This document shows positions 33,311 to 45,286 of a stretch of 64,000 nt of DNA, piece by piece (the first letter of the stretch is position 1; every line of letters starts with the position of its first letter). The notes below the pieces were generated by a model. The model searched no databases. It was not told the origin of the DNA and saw only the letters and a program-made list of their open reading frames with translations. A program made the translations under genes and the position numbers. This DNA is from Capitella teleta (Eukaryota > Annelida > Polychaeta > Capitellidae): contig KB295566.1 of the NCBI GenBank assembly GCA_000328365.1, positions 212,902 through 276,901 on the forward strand, in the 5' to 3' direction.

Positions 33311-34863
33311 TTTTGAAACCATCTCCCTACGTCGTCGGGAGATAATCTGAATTCTGGGAACTTGAGAAAATCCCTTCCTCTTTGCACGTACTGGCCTCCG
33401 TACGGTAGTTTCGCTTTCGTTATAAAGGCGTTTGCAAATCCTGTGCATTTTTTTTTGTGGCGTCACGGATGAGCGTTCCTCCTCGTTTAATGGGTGGGAT
33501 GCGACTAAACTTTTGAGTTGCGTTGCGCAATTATATAATAGAAAGCTGGTCTTCATATCTATGTTTGATACCGATTTTTGGCAGCATATGGCGAGCTGCA
33601 AAGTGAGCGTTTGCTATGGAAACGGCTCAGTCAACATATCCCTTTCGAGTCGGAAAATACCGATAAATCATTTAAACCAAGAGTTTTAACTTACCACGAG
33701 AGTACTCTTGAATTCTTTAATTTAGATTCTTACTCAATTTAGCTTTAAAGAGATACACCACAAATTAATCAAGCGTTATTGTCAAATTATGAACGTACGT
33801 GGTCCGCAGATATACCTTTCTGCTTCTCCATGTATAAAGGCGATTTCACAAATCGAATGATCGGAGGCGGATTAACGAAATGGGCGGATATGACATCACA
33901 ACAGCCAAAGAATCAGGCAAGAGCGTGAGACACCTTTTCAATCTCGTTTAAATAATGAATAATGATGCCACGTCAGATGGGTTAAGGCCTCTGCGCGGAA
34001 CGAGGATTGAAATTGCGTTTGTGCTGGCCCAATACATCATAGCGTGTCATCATAGCTGCGAAACGTCGAAATTCAGATCTCTGATCGTGGGTTCAGTAAA
34101 ACCGAGAGCTTTCCAGAGAAGGGGAGGAATTTCACATTGATATTTTCCGTCTTTAGAAATGAGTACAGAGCATGATGTGCTTTTTAACGTGCAATAAATA
34201 TTGAATTACATCGGCATAAAAGTGTGTGACCTGCAATTATTTAACTGTGATATAATACAATGTTATAGCATGTCTATTGTATATTGATGTCGACAAAGAA
34301 ATTGGCAGGAAGCGGAAAAGCCACTCCTCCAGAGCAGAGAACACACACGGAACACTGAAGCGTGCGATACACACATATTTAGCAATCGATATTGGAGCAT
34401 GTGTTTCTTTGAAGGGAAAACAGTTCAATTTAGGCAATGTTTGATCAAATATTTGATCATTTTTCTGCCTGCCATCTGGAATTATTGTTAACTCAATTTC
34501 GACATCCCAATAAAATCACACAGTTGATTTATATTAATGACTTTGAAACTTCGCACATATTATATACAAGTATACATCTGTGTATACATGTTGTACACTC
34601 ATACAACTGTACACAGATATTTCTAAACACGAATTCAAGTTGTTTAACATTTTTTTTTCTTCTCAGTCAAAAATAACTGCGCATATTATTCGTGAACTTT
34701 CTTTCAGTTAACGGTGGAGCATTGCTATTTTTCTTCCGTTCTCACGTTCATTCATCCATGAATACTTAAGAGTGCATATTTCTACCGATGACGCCCTTTT
34801 AAAAGGAAGTATACTCAACACACCCGAAGCCAAGCCATAACGAGCAGCGACGCGGAACACGCA

Positions 34864-34883
34864 TATATAAACACCTATATAAA
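34864..34883 (+). promoter_or_regulatory. Two TATA boxes of the acidic RRM gene
   Basis: TATATAAA at 34864-34871 and again at 34876-34883, with the CDS start at 35048. A start site about 30 bp downstream would leave a 5' UTR of about 140 nt without an intron. Confidence 0.55.
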
Positions 34884-35047
34884 GAGCATGCCCTCACGGA
34901 ATCTCACTCATAATCTCCATCAAAGGAAATAAAATCAAGTTCTATTCACGGGGAAACCACCTCTGAAATATCGATCAGAGTCGGATGAAATCAAGCTAGA
35001 CATAGCTTAACAACTTGGTTCAGTGAGAGTTCTGTGACAGTCGCAAC

Positions 35048-38000
35048 ATGCCGTACGTTCCACGTGAACCCGAGGAGCTGATCAAGAAGATCTACATCGG
35101 AGGATTGGACGCTGATGTGACCAGGAGGCAGCTGAGGAGCATGTTTGGCAAGTACGGGGGGGTCAAGTCGACGTGGGTGGCGTGGAATCCTCCTGGTTTT
35201 GGATTCGTCGAAATGCGGTACGAGAGAGACGCTCACGCGGCCTGTGAAGACTTGGATGGAACGTGAGTGGCCGTTACATCGCATAAGCGGAATTATTAAT
35301 ACATTATTCAGTTTGTTTATCATGTATATGGCACTCGACTGTTAGTGTGCTTAAAGACATTGTCGGCCGTTTTCTGATCAAATATCTATTAATTAATGTA
35401 ATTAATATCAATATAATATTGAACCATCAATATGTATATATATAGTACTGATTTAGTTGAGTGTTCATCGACAAAAGGAGTACTTGAGGTGTACGCTTCA
35501 CATAAAAAGGAGTTTCATTGAGACTTGGAATATATTCTGATTAGTTTTCGTTGGCATATGTAATCAGTGTAATTATAATAATAATAATCAGTAATTATAA
35601 TATTATAACTATGTTTGTAGAGTTTATTGTGTTGGATTTGCCCCCCCCCCCTTAAAACCTACGAAAACCAACAGAATTAAGCTTCATAAATTATACGATT
35701 AATTATTATTTTATAATTCTTTAATCTTTATTCAATAATATGCCGTATTTTGACAGGCCACAAATATGCAAATTATTTTAGAAGTTAACGTAAACGAGTG
35801 GCCTGTGAGACTATGAATTACGAAGGGATTGATTTGAAAGAAAAAATGTCCGGAAGAGAATGAAATGTAGATGTTCCGAATTCTCAGACCGAAGTCAATG
35901 ATTAAAATTAATTGATTATAGATAAGCAATAACGCAAAATCAAACCCATAATTCAATTCAAGTACTAGTCGTGCAGTACTCAACACAGGTCTACCATAGA
36001 CCCCAGACCCCGTCCATAACCCACGGAGTTAACACGTGATTACAAATTACGTAATATGTACCAGAATAATTTAACGTACGTTATGCATGCACATAATATC
36101 TTCGTTTTCATCTTTATACTAATGTATGTCGTGTATGGATAAAGATATGTGTATATATAACATAGGACCTTGGATGGACGAAGGCTCATTGTGGAAATGT
36201 CCAGCGGAGAAAGCCGATGGGATAAGTGGAATCTTCCTAAACCCGGAGAACCGGGGTTCAAGAGCACCTATCATATTCCCAGTGTGGATGGCGGAAGGTC
36301 AGTAAAAGGAAGTCTGAATCAGGGGAATTCAGTATCTTTAACTAATTACTACTTGACCTAATTACATGTATAACATTGAGGGCATACATGGGTTATTATT
36401 TGTTTTCTTCTGGACTGAAGTTAATGAGCATGGTCGTTGGATTTTTAGCAGATACAACTCTGTCACTTGCATCGTGGACTTCGATACAACTGCGTTTTGT
36501 TAGTCGGTAACCATCTCGCCATTTTTATTGTTATTTATTGCTTCCAATGTGTCTGTAAATAATCGACTGCATGTTCAAGAATTGAATACTAAGAGGTTGG
36601 ACAACAATTACAACGCCTTATTTTCTTTTAATAATATTGTATACCTTTAATAACAAATTTATCACAACAGAGCTGGTATTTCAAGACCGAGACGATCGCG
36701 ACGATATGCTAGAAGGTGAGAAATGAGCAGCACTTTGTATTCACAAAGTAATACTTTATAAAAGTCATAGTAATTGTTCTCTAAAGCATTTGAAGACAAA
36801 CATTTTTTTCCTCCAAGGTGTTCAACACGCAGCAGGTCAAGGTCACGAAGCATCAGGACACCAAGTCCTTTCAGGTCATCATCAGTCAAGAGGAGGAGGA
36901 AGTCCCATTCTGGAAGCAGATCAAGATCTTTGAGTTCCCTGTCATCAAAGAGGAGTCGATCCAGATCACCGAGAGTTGACTCTGAAGGTGGGAGTGTCCG
37001 AGGTGAATCAGCATGTCGATGCAGCTGCCACAATTTGAAACAACGAATCGTAGGAACTCAGACGAGGAAGCAATCCGGTAATGGGATTATGAATCCGACT
37101 GATTATGTCATCTATCCCAGTGGTCAGGATCCAGGGAAAAGGGAGTCTGAAAATGAAGAGGGGCTGGAGGTGGACAAGGAGAACTCCGACAAAGATGGAA
37201 AGAAAGAAGAAGGGGAAGAGGGAGTTGAGAGAGGGGGTAGGGGTGGTGATGTGGAGGGGAAACAAGAAGAGGACATGAAAAAGAACGACAATGATGAAAC
37301 TGAAAAGTCAGATCGTGAAACGAAAGGCGTGGTATCACAAGATGCAGTGAATGAAGAGTCTTCAAGACAGAACACAGACTCCACCACAGCAGAGAAGCTG
37401 ATGGAGGACATGGGAGAAGAAGACAAGGATACAAAGAGTGAGGTTGTACTACAAGAAAAGAACAAGAAAGATATGGAGACAATGAGTGAATTCGCAACAC
37501 TGGAAAATGGTGAGAAGGATGCGAAGAATGAAATTGCACAGCAAGAAAAGTGTGAACAAGATATGGATGCGAAGAGGGAACTTGTTCAACAAGAAGCGGT
37601 TACTGCTGAAGGAGAAAAGGAAAATGAGGATGAAGAAGAGGAAATCATTGAGGAAGAAATTATTGAAGAAGAAGAAGAAATTATTGAAGAAGAGGATGAT
37701 GAAATTATCGAAGAAGAGGAGGAAGCAATAATCGAAGAAGAAGTTGTCGAAGGAGAACAGGAAATGGCTGAAGATAAAGNNNNNNNNNNNNNNNNNNNNN
37801 NNNNNNNNNNNNNNNNNNNNNNNNNNNNNNNNNNNNNNNNNNNNNNNNNNNNNNNNNNNNNNNNNNNNNNNNNNNNNNNNNNNNNNNNNNNNNNNNNNNN
37901 NNNNNNNNNNNNNNNNNNNNNNNNNNNNNNNNNNNNNNNNNNNNNNNNNNNNNNNNNNNNNNNNNNNNNNNNNNNNNNNNNNNNNNNNNNNNNNNNNNNN

Positions 38001-41000
38001 NNNNNNNNNNNNNNNNNNNNNNNNNNNNNNNNNNNNNNNNNNNNNNNNNNNNNNNNNNNNNNNNNNNNNNNNNNNNNNNNNNNNNNNNNNNNNNNNNNNN
38101 NNNNNNNNNNNNNNNNNNNNNNNNNNNNNNNNNNNNNNNNNNNNNNNNNNNNNNNNNNNNNNNNNNNNNNNNNNNNNNNNNNNNNNNNNNNNNNNNNNNN
38201 NNNGAGGAGGAGAAGGTGGTGGAGGAAGAGGAGGAGGAAGAGGTGTTGGAGGAAGAGGAAGAGCTGGAAGAAAATGTTGAAGAAGTTGAAATTGCAAAAA
38301 ATGAGGAGGAGAAGGTGGTGGAGGAAGAGGAAGAGGTGTTGGAGGAAGAGGAGGAAGTGGAGGAAGAGCTGGAAGAAAATGTTGAAGAAGTTGAAATTGC
38401 AAAAAAAGAGGAGGAGGAGAAGGTGGTGGAGGAAGAGGAGGAGGAAGAGGTGTTGGAGGAAGAGGAAGAGCTGGAAGAAAATGTTGAAGAAGTTGAAATT
38501 GCAAAAAAAGAGGAGTCACTGGGAAGATCAGAGACAGACCAGAATGTCAAATCTAATGAAGTGAAGATTCTACAAAATGAAATCATCAACTCTGAAAACA
38601 AAACAACAGCTAATGCAGAGAGTGGGGAGGAAGAATTTGAATATGAAGAGGAAATTGTTGGAGAATACGAAGATGAAAGTAGCCCAGAACCTGAAGGTAT
38701 GAAGAAGTTGGATGACCATGAGGACACAGTTGCTGGAGATGACACAGTACTGCAAAGTGGCCAAGAAATACGAAAGAACGAGTATCAAAAAACGGATACA
38801 AGAGGCGTGTATGAAGTTGCTGACACGGATTCAACCATCAGAAAAGAGGAAACAAAAACTGACGATGTCATCCACCAGGCACAGCTGGAGAGTGATGTGG
38901 AAGATGAGGAGGGGGTGGAGTACGAGTATGTTGAAGTGACAGATGATGAGGACGAAGAAGTTCATGTAAGCGAAGATGAAGTTGAGGGAACATTATCAGA
39001 AACTCATAATGTTGTGAAGCCACAGTGTGAAGATACCGTGACCCAAGAGAGTATGGATGGTGAAAAAAATGAAGACGGAGAAGAAAATCAAACAATTGAA
39101 CATGAGGAGAAAGAATTAACCCCAGTCAACCAAACAGCATTAGAGAATGTAGAGGATACAGAGAGTGGTGCAGAAACTGACCAAGAGTATGTCATAAAGG
39201 ATTCAGAAAGATATAAAACTGAAAAAGAACTAGATGAAGCCGAAGAAATCGAGACAGAAGATTCAGAAGAGAGGCAGGATGACATGCATATGGAAGAAGA
39301 GGGCGCCAGTGAAGAAAATATGCCGTTGCAAAGTGATGCTAATAACAATCAAGAAATTGCGGATGAAAATGTTCTTGGAAAAGAAGAAGAGACGACTGAA
39401 GCAAATAAGAGTGATAGAGTTGAAGGCAAGAGGGAGCAAAATGCAGCTATTAGGGCAGAGGAAGAGCAACAGATTCAGGATGATTCCAATAGTGGTGCCT
39501 CAGAAGAATTTTGTGACTGCAAAGAGCAGGGAGAAAATGAAGCAGCACAAAGGCAGGATAGTATATGCAAGAAGAGTTCTGACGTGGAAGGTAACGAGAC
39601 TGTTGGAGATGATTTGAAGATGAATGAGGACGAAGAAATAAAGATTGAAGATAGATACAGTGAGAGAGAAGGTTACATGAGTGGAGAGGAAAGCATGAAG
39701 GATGGAGATGGAGAAGAGTCGTGCATTGATGAAAATGAAAAAGCAGGTGAATGGATGACAAGTCAAGATGAAGAAATGAAGAGCGCAGACAGAGAACAAA
39801 ATGAGGAAGATGAATCAACACAAAACATAGAAAATATAGAAAAAGAAGATGGTGCAGCAGCAAATGATACAGATAGTGAAGATAGAGAAGATGATGTGGC
39901 AATGAAGGTTACAGAAAGTAAAGATAAAGAAGATGGTGCAGCAGTGAAGGCTACAGATTGTGAAGATAAAGAAGATGGTGCAGCAGCGAAGGTTACAGAT
40001 TGTGAAGATAAAGAAGATGGTGCAGCAGCGAAAATTACAGATTGTGAAGATAAAGAAGATGGTGCAGCAGTGACGATTAATGATTGTGAAGATAAAGAAG
40101 ATGGCACGACGGCAATGCATTCAAACGATAAAGACATAGATGATGCAGCAGCGAAAAACACAGAAAGCGTCAATGAAGAAAATGGTGCAGCAGTGAAGAA
40201 TAAAGACAGTGAAGATACTGAAGATGCCACAACAGTGAATAAAACAAATATTACAGTGGAGGAAAATGATGCAGCTATCGATAACGGAGATGGTATAGAG
40301 AAGAGAGATGATTCATCAATTGAGAATGATGAAAATGGAATGATAGACACCATATCAGTGCAAGAAGAATTGGAGAGAAAAGTGGATGTTGGAGAAAATG
40401 GAGAAAATGTTGAGAAGGCAGCTAAAGAGACGAATGAAGAGAAGGTTGATTGGGGAGAGAAGCTATACTTTGCAACATTTGGACTATATGAAGAACTAAC
40501 AGGGGTCAGGAAAGAGGAAGCTGAAGTCAATGAGAAGCAACAGGAGACCAGCAAAGAATGCAGCAACATCAAGTCAACCACTCCCTCTTCCAAGCTGGAA
40601 ATGGAGAGAGGAGATGCAAGCAATGCCGAAATAACCATAATAATTGGAGAGAAGAAGGAGGCGGTGGAGGCTGGTGATGGAATTGAACTAAATGTGGAGA
40701 GAGCAAAGCCAGAACAAGATTCCTCAAATGGTGAAACTTCGGTTTTGGAAGATGAAAAAGGAGTTGTAAAGTTGGATGAAGATGACTATGAAGATGAGTA
40801 CAATGAAGAGGACTATGAAATAGTTGAGATCGAAGAGGAGGTCGAAGTGGAGGAAGAGGTGGATGAAGATGAAGATGAAATCGAAGAGGAAATTGAATGC
40901 AAGCCAAAGAGTGCACCAGTAAGTGATGATGAAGAACTGGAAATTATTCCAAATGCAGAAGCAATCAAGGCCTACCGCATTCCCTGGAAATCAGGTCCTG

Positions 41001-42148
41001 AAAGGTATGGAAAGGAAGGATGTGTGGCTGGGAAAAATGAGGATAGCTCAGCTAAAAGCAGACTAAGAAAAACCAGGTCTAAAAATAAGTTGAGTGAGCC
41101 TGAATTGCCCATGCCTGTCGCAGCTAGGGATATTGTAGCCATCAATGAAGTCTCCCATAGCATGATGGGTAATAAAAGGAGGAAGCTCAAAAGACCGTCC
41201 AAGATGTCTGAAGACCTCTTTTTCTTGAAGGATACGTCTTACCTGGAAACTGAGGAATTCTTAACTGCTCAAGCACTTGCAAGAACTCTATCTAGTGAAG
41301 ACTTGAAACTCACAGAACATTCCAAGAAACGAGAAGAGATAAATGTTTCAGGGGATTCTAAGAAACAAGACGACTTGAAAGTTCTAGAGGATTCCACGAA
41401 ACAAGATGACTTGAAAGTTCCAGAAGATTCCATGAAACAAGATGACTTGAATGTTCCAGAAGATTCCACGAAACAAGATGACTTGAATGTTCCAGAAGAT
41501 TCCATGAAACAAGATGACTTGAAAGTTCCAGAAGATTCCATGAAACAAGATGACTTGAAAGTTCCAGAAGATTCCATGAAACAAGATGACTTGAAGAAGC
41601 AAAACGTGACAGCAAAAGATTCACAGGTGGACAGTGACAAGTCTGAAGTAAGGGCTCGAAAGAAGGCTGAGATTTCTGGGGACGAGACAACTGTGGAAAA
41701 GTCCGTTCCCAAAGTGTACAAAGTGAAATCAAAAAACCACCCTTCATTAAAACGGAAAACGGAATCGAAACAAGTGACGCAGGGTGACAGTGACACGGAG
41801 GTCATAAAACCCAAGAGAAGAGGCCCGAAGAAAAGAAGATCGAGTGAGCCCAAAGTTCCAGAATCTGACAAAATTTCTATTTTCAGCAAAGTTCCAAGAA
41901 TCTCTTTGGAAAAGTGTGATTCAGCTATGATGGCAATGAGAGTTGATGTTGAAATGGTCCCCAAAGATTCAAAGAAAGTTTCTAAGCCCAAGACAAGGAG
42001 ATCACTCTTCGAGAAGAAATTGCAAAATGGAGAAGAGAAAGAAGACAAGAAGATGAAGAAAAAGAAGAGGAAAACGATTGAATCTGATGAAGACAATGTG
42101 AAAATTGTGAAAAACGAAACTGAAACTAAGAAGAAGAAAATGAAATGA
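35048..42148 (+). CDS. RRM-RS protein with a giant acidic C-terminal tail (SR-family derivative)
   Basis: Four exons: 35048-35262, 36166-36297, 36671-36715 and 36818-42148; all introns are phase 2. Residues 1-85 are an RRM of SRSF3/7 type (RNP2 IYIGGL 15-20, RNP1 GFGFVEMR 50-57, with VAWNPPGF beside it). The 45-nt exon and the start of exon 4 encode an RS segment ([17 protein letters not shown], then SRSRSLSSLSSKRSRSRSP). The same exon continues without a stop into a Glu/Asp-rich region that reaches the assembly gap at 37780. After the gap, 1,314 further codons run to TGA at 42148. The tail has three repeat arrays and a Lys-rich end with NLS-like clusters (KKKKRK). At least 1,765 residues are encoded outside the gap. 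I know no SR protein with this layout. A nuclear role in splicing or RNP scaffolding is inferred from the RRM and RS parts only. Confidence 0.85.
37780..38203. other. Assembly gap (424 N) inside the acidic exon
   Basis: Reading phase before and after the gap requires a missing length of 3n+2, but 424 is 3n+1, so the gap size is not exact. Tandem repeats on the right flank explain why assembly failed here. Confidence 0.95.
38204..38512 (+). repeat. About 100-bp coding tandem repeat, three copies beside the gap
   Basis: Each unit of 33-35 codons runs from EEEKVVEEEE through VLEEEEE to LEENVEEVEIAKK. Three adjacent copies differ by indels of whole codons. More copies probably lie in the gap. 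Confidence 0.85.
39910..40119 (+). repeat. 42-bp coding tandem repeat (14 aa)
   Basis: About five units of the pattern TDCEDKEDGAAAKV, with decayed units on both sides. Period and frame are preserved throughout. Confidence 0.85.
41354..41596 (+). repeat. 36-bp coding tandem repeat (12 aa)
   Basis: Six full units and one partial unit of DSMKQDDLKVPE (variants DST, LNV). The units are nearly identical in DNA, indicating recent expansion. Confidence 0.9.
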
Positions 42149-42400
42149 GCAAGTTCTGGAGTGACATTTTGTGTTTTCGATTTATGCAAATATATTGTGA
42201 ATATCAGTGCTCCTAATTCGAAAATGAATTGTATTGCTTGTGTGAAAGTTAATTGTATACTTCGATTTTTTTTCCTTCATCATATTACATTGCATAGTCA
42301 CAGTAAATTTGTGATTTCAATCTTTGAAGTCTATAAGATCTTTGGCTAATGGTCTTCCAGCCAAACTTTTGATTGTAAGCCTTCTTGCATAATGTAAAAC

Positions 42401-42406
42401 AATAAA
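42401..42406 (+). terminator. Candidate poly(A) signal of the acidic RRM gene
   Basis: AATAAA about 250 bp after the stop at 42148. Confidence 0.5.
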
Positions 42407-42849
42407 TTGATTTAATTACATGAGTTACATAATTTTCTCTGCACACAGCTTTTAGGCCAACTAGGCTGGAGCAAGGAGGCCAACAAAATCACATCGCACT
42501 TCGCGAAATATCACAGCTAAAATAATCATAATTAATGTACTTAAAAATAATTCTGAAAATATATTCATAAAAGTAAAAGCTGGCCTCACACGTCAACTGC
42601 TGAGTGTAGCATATTAGTATCAACAGATTCTCAAACAAAGAAAATGTAATTGATAAAACAACACAAAACCATTCACTTCTAAAACATCATTTATTCCACA
42701 AATCCAGAAAAAGATTACAAAGAAAAAAAATACCTGCAGCACTGAAGAAAATTTCAACCATTGAGAGAAAAAAAAAAAAAAATTATGATAAAGAAATATT
42801 ACAAAAGTGATTTCTTCGATGAACACACAGGAAGCAAAACACAAGAGCA

Positions 42850-42855
42850 TTTATT
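42850..42855 (-). terminator. Candidate poly(A) signal of the RS-RRM-zinc knuckle gene
   Basis: AATAAA on the minus strand, about 195 bp after the stop at 43051; another lies near 42686. Confidence 0.4.
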
Positions 42856-43050
42856 ACATAATTAACTTCTAATCAATCAAAACGGCGCAAGAAACAACAT
42901 ATGCACAGAAATTACCATTTTCAGTGCTACTTTCCGGAATGCCGATAATTTTGGTATCGTTAAAAACAATAATTAATTTCATGCTGTGAATCCACAGCAC
43001 AGAAGGGGAAAGGGAAAAAGAAAGAAAGAAGATGAAAAAGAAGGACGGTT

Positions 43051-44383
43051 TCATCTGCGTCCCACGGAATTCCTGCCGCGATCACTGCAAGGAAAATGAG
43101 CAGAATTTAGAATTCATCTTTGAACATTCCTCTGCCACCAAAGTGTTAAATAATGATGGCATTGGAAGGAAGTAAATCACTCGCCTTAAAGAGGACCTCT
43201 TATTGTTTTGAAATAGCAACGGATGAGAGAGGATGCACCCCAAAAGACAAATATGCCTTTTGACTGACATATTTTTAGACAATACGCTTGCTGTGGGCTA
43301 ATTCCTAGATGCATGGAATTTGAGGTTTAAAATCTCGCTTTCTTCTCACGTTCGATTTTATTCTGTTGTGATGTCATAGAAGTAACTCTCCTATTGTTAA
43401 CAATTGGAGTCGTCGAGTGAATTGATCTTTCAGCGGTTCTCATAAAATAAATCTCGCACTCATTTCAAGCTATTCTGTCTGAGCAGGAAATTCCTATTTT
43501 AATTTGTCTTAAATATCCTTCACAGTTGACCAAATTTCTCAAAGATGATCTCTCGTCACTCACAAAAGAATCGATCTAAAAAGGATCCGAAATGAACAGA
43601 GATCCTCTTTAAGCACAAGGACATCACTAAGACACAGAGGCCAGCAGATTACAAATTCATGCATTTCTTCAAGAAAAAAAATCCACAATTGGGGTGAAAT
43701 ATTGATCTAATATGATCTTTTAGAGTACTGAAGAAGTACTAATATTGGCAAGCAATTTAATTTGGGAAATTTAAAAATATATGCCAAATTTAAATATCGC
43801 CAATACAGAAGTATAAGAATGACAGAAGACACAAAAAGTGGTTCTTTAAGAGTTTCATTGTTTCAACTTGGAGATTTGCCAAATTATCGCCAATACAAGT
43901 ACGTAAAGAGTACTTATAAATATCAATTATATCAGTCTTTGGTCTTCAACAGTCGGTCTCAAAAGTGACAAGCGTGGAACAACTATGAACTAACTTTCAA
44001 TATTACCCACGATTCACGCACAAAATGATTTCCCCGCAAAAAATTAGTCGACACAGTCGTATATGCATGAACCCATGATGAAGAGAATGGCACTCACCGA
44101 GATCTGCTGCGTTCACTTCGGTTGCTATTCTTTCGTGTCCTCTTTGAATCTGTCCTTGACCTAGATCTTGAGCGTGACCTGGATCTGCGATGGCGATCGC
44201 GAGGAGACCTGGACCTAGATCTGCAAAACATCGAATAAAGAAACACGAATATAAGTGCATAAACGGCACTAAAAAAAACAGGACTAAAAAATTGACAATA
44301 TATCGACTACACGTACTATGAATGAAGATGTTAATATCAACCTGGCCCACCATCGATCACCATCATGACCACTACCATTGAGG

Positions 44384-44421
<38 letters not shown>

Positions 44422-45286
44422 CAACTACCCAGTACACATGGTCCACCCCACACAACTCTTTTCGACCATTTAACCACACAGCCTGGTCAAAAAAATGGAG
44501 TTCAGTTCAGCTGCTGAGAAATGAGTGCAAAGAGACACCGTGAAGCGAATATTGAAAGCGAGCAAGAAGGCAGTTTCTCTGGCGGAGAAAAAATCGTGTG
44601 CCTCAGAGACACGAGAAACACTCAAATAGAAAAAAAAACCACAAGGGTCTCAGAGAGCTCAAGAGACAACTGGTGAAATACAGAATTTCTCCGGACAATA
44701 CTGAAAAGTCATTTTGGGGTTTAGAGCAGCTCCCGTCTTATTTTAAGAATTATAAAAGTTCGCAGGTAATCGCACCTGCTGTAACGGCGACTTCTGAATC
44801 TCCAGACTTGGTTACAGTCGCGAGAGAAGTGACCTCTCTCTCCGCAGGAGTAGCAGCGCATGTTGGGGTCAAATCCGGAGGGTCGTTTCCTTCCTCTGCT
44901 GCGTGGCAACGCCAGGCTACAGCGCACTCGATGCCCAGATACCTCGCTGTAAAAAGATGAAGAGAGATGAGATATAACGGCTGAGGATGGAGCACTCACA
45001 CTCCGTTCATGTCCCGAATGGCGTCCTCAGCGTCCTCTTTGTGTTTGTACACGATGAACGCAAAGCACGGAGGGTTCTTGGCCACCCACACTTCCATCAC
45101 AGGCCCAAACTTCTCAAACAGCTTCTCAAGTTCCCGCTTCGAGGGATCTGGCCCTAGATCGCCGACGTAAACCCTGAAGCCGTCATCGTCTGGGCTCTGA
45201 CTGCGGCTGTAGCTGCGACGCCCTCGGCTGGCGCTGCGGCTGCGGCTGTGACCTCTGCTGCGACTCCTTGAACGTGATCGCCCCAT
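43051..45286 (-). CDS. SR splicing factor, RS-RRM-CCHC-RS (SRSF7-related)
   Basis: Four coding exons: 45000-45286, 44776-44946, 44098-44220, 43051-43084 (615 nt, 204 aa), all introns phase 2. A 5' UTR acceptor (CTTGCAG) lies 13 nt before the ATG, so there is a noncoding first exon further up. Residues 2-31 are an N-terminal RS segment ([17 protein letters not shown]...). The RRM follows (RNP2 VYVGDL 39-44, RNP1 CFAFIVYK 74-81), then a CCHC zinc knuckle at C127, C130, H135, C140 (CYSCGERGHFSRDC), then a second RS segment. Such proteins bind pre-mRNA and recruit spliceosome parts; RRM plus knuckle is the SRSF7 signature, but vertebrate SRSF7 has no N-terminal RS segment, and RS domains on both sides are known from Tra2. 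The last intron (43085-44097) holds a MITE, and the intron after the knuckle exon holds a CAT microsatellite. Confidence 0.92.
43186..43612 (-). mobile_element. MITE copy 2, TTAA-flanked (427 bp)
   Basis: Reverse-orientation copy of the element at 32481, TTAA to TTAA, with clear similarity over its whole length but many substitutions and small indels, so not a fresh insertion. It sits in the last intron of the RS-RRM-zinc knuckle gene. Confidence 0.85.
44384..44421. repeat. CAT trinucleotide microsatellite
   Basis: Uninterrupted (CAT)n of about 12-13 units in an intron of the RS-RRM-zinc knuckle gene. Confidence 0.95.

Larger units (their letters stand above)
32215..35047. other. Intergenic region with transposon remnants
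   Basis: Upstream of the galactosyltransferase (-) and of the acidic RRM gene (+). Contains one full MITE (32481-32925), a LINE RT fragment (about 33005-33310, minus strand) and a T-rich tract at 32960-33002. From 33310 to 34800 I see no supported feature. The promoter of the RRM gene occupies the right end. Confidence 0.55.
42149..43050. other. Short intergenic region between convergent genes
   Basis: Holds the 3' UTRs of the acidic RRM gene (+) and the RS-RRM-zinc knuckle gene (-). Opposed poly(A) signals at 42401 and 42850 leave about 450 bp between them. Nothing else was seen. Confidence 0.6.

Noticed and set aside
39910-41596. Coding repeat arrays as CRISPR or satellite DNA
   Set aside because: Units are in frame within one long exon, without spacers, and vary by codon-sized changes.
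37449-42189. Long open frames on the minus strand opposite the acidic exon
   Set aside because: They mirror the Glu/Asp codons of the plus-strand gene (antisense of GAA, GAG, GAT rarely gives stops) and have low-complexity Ser/Leu/Pro products.
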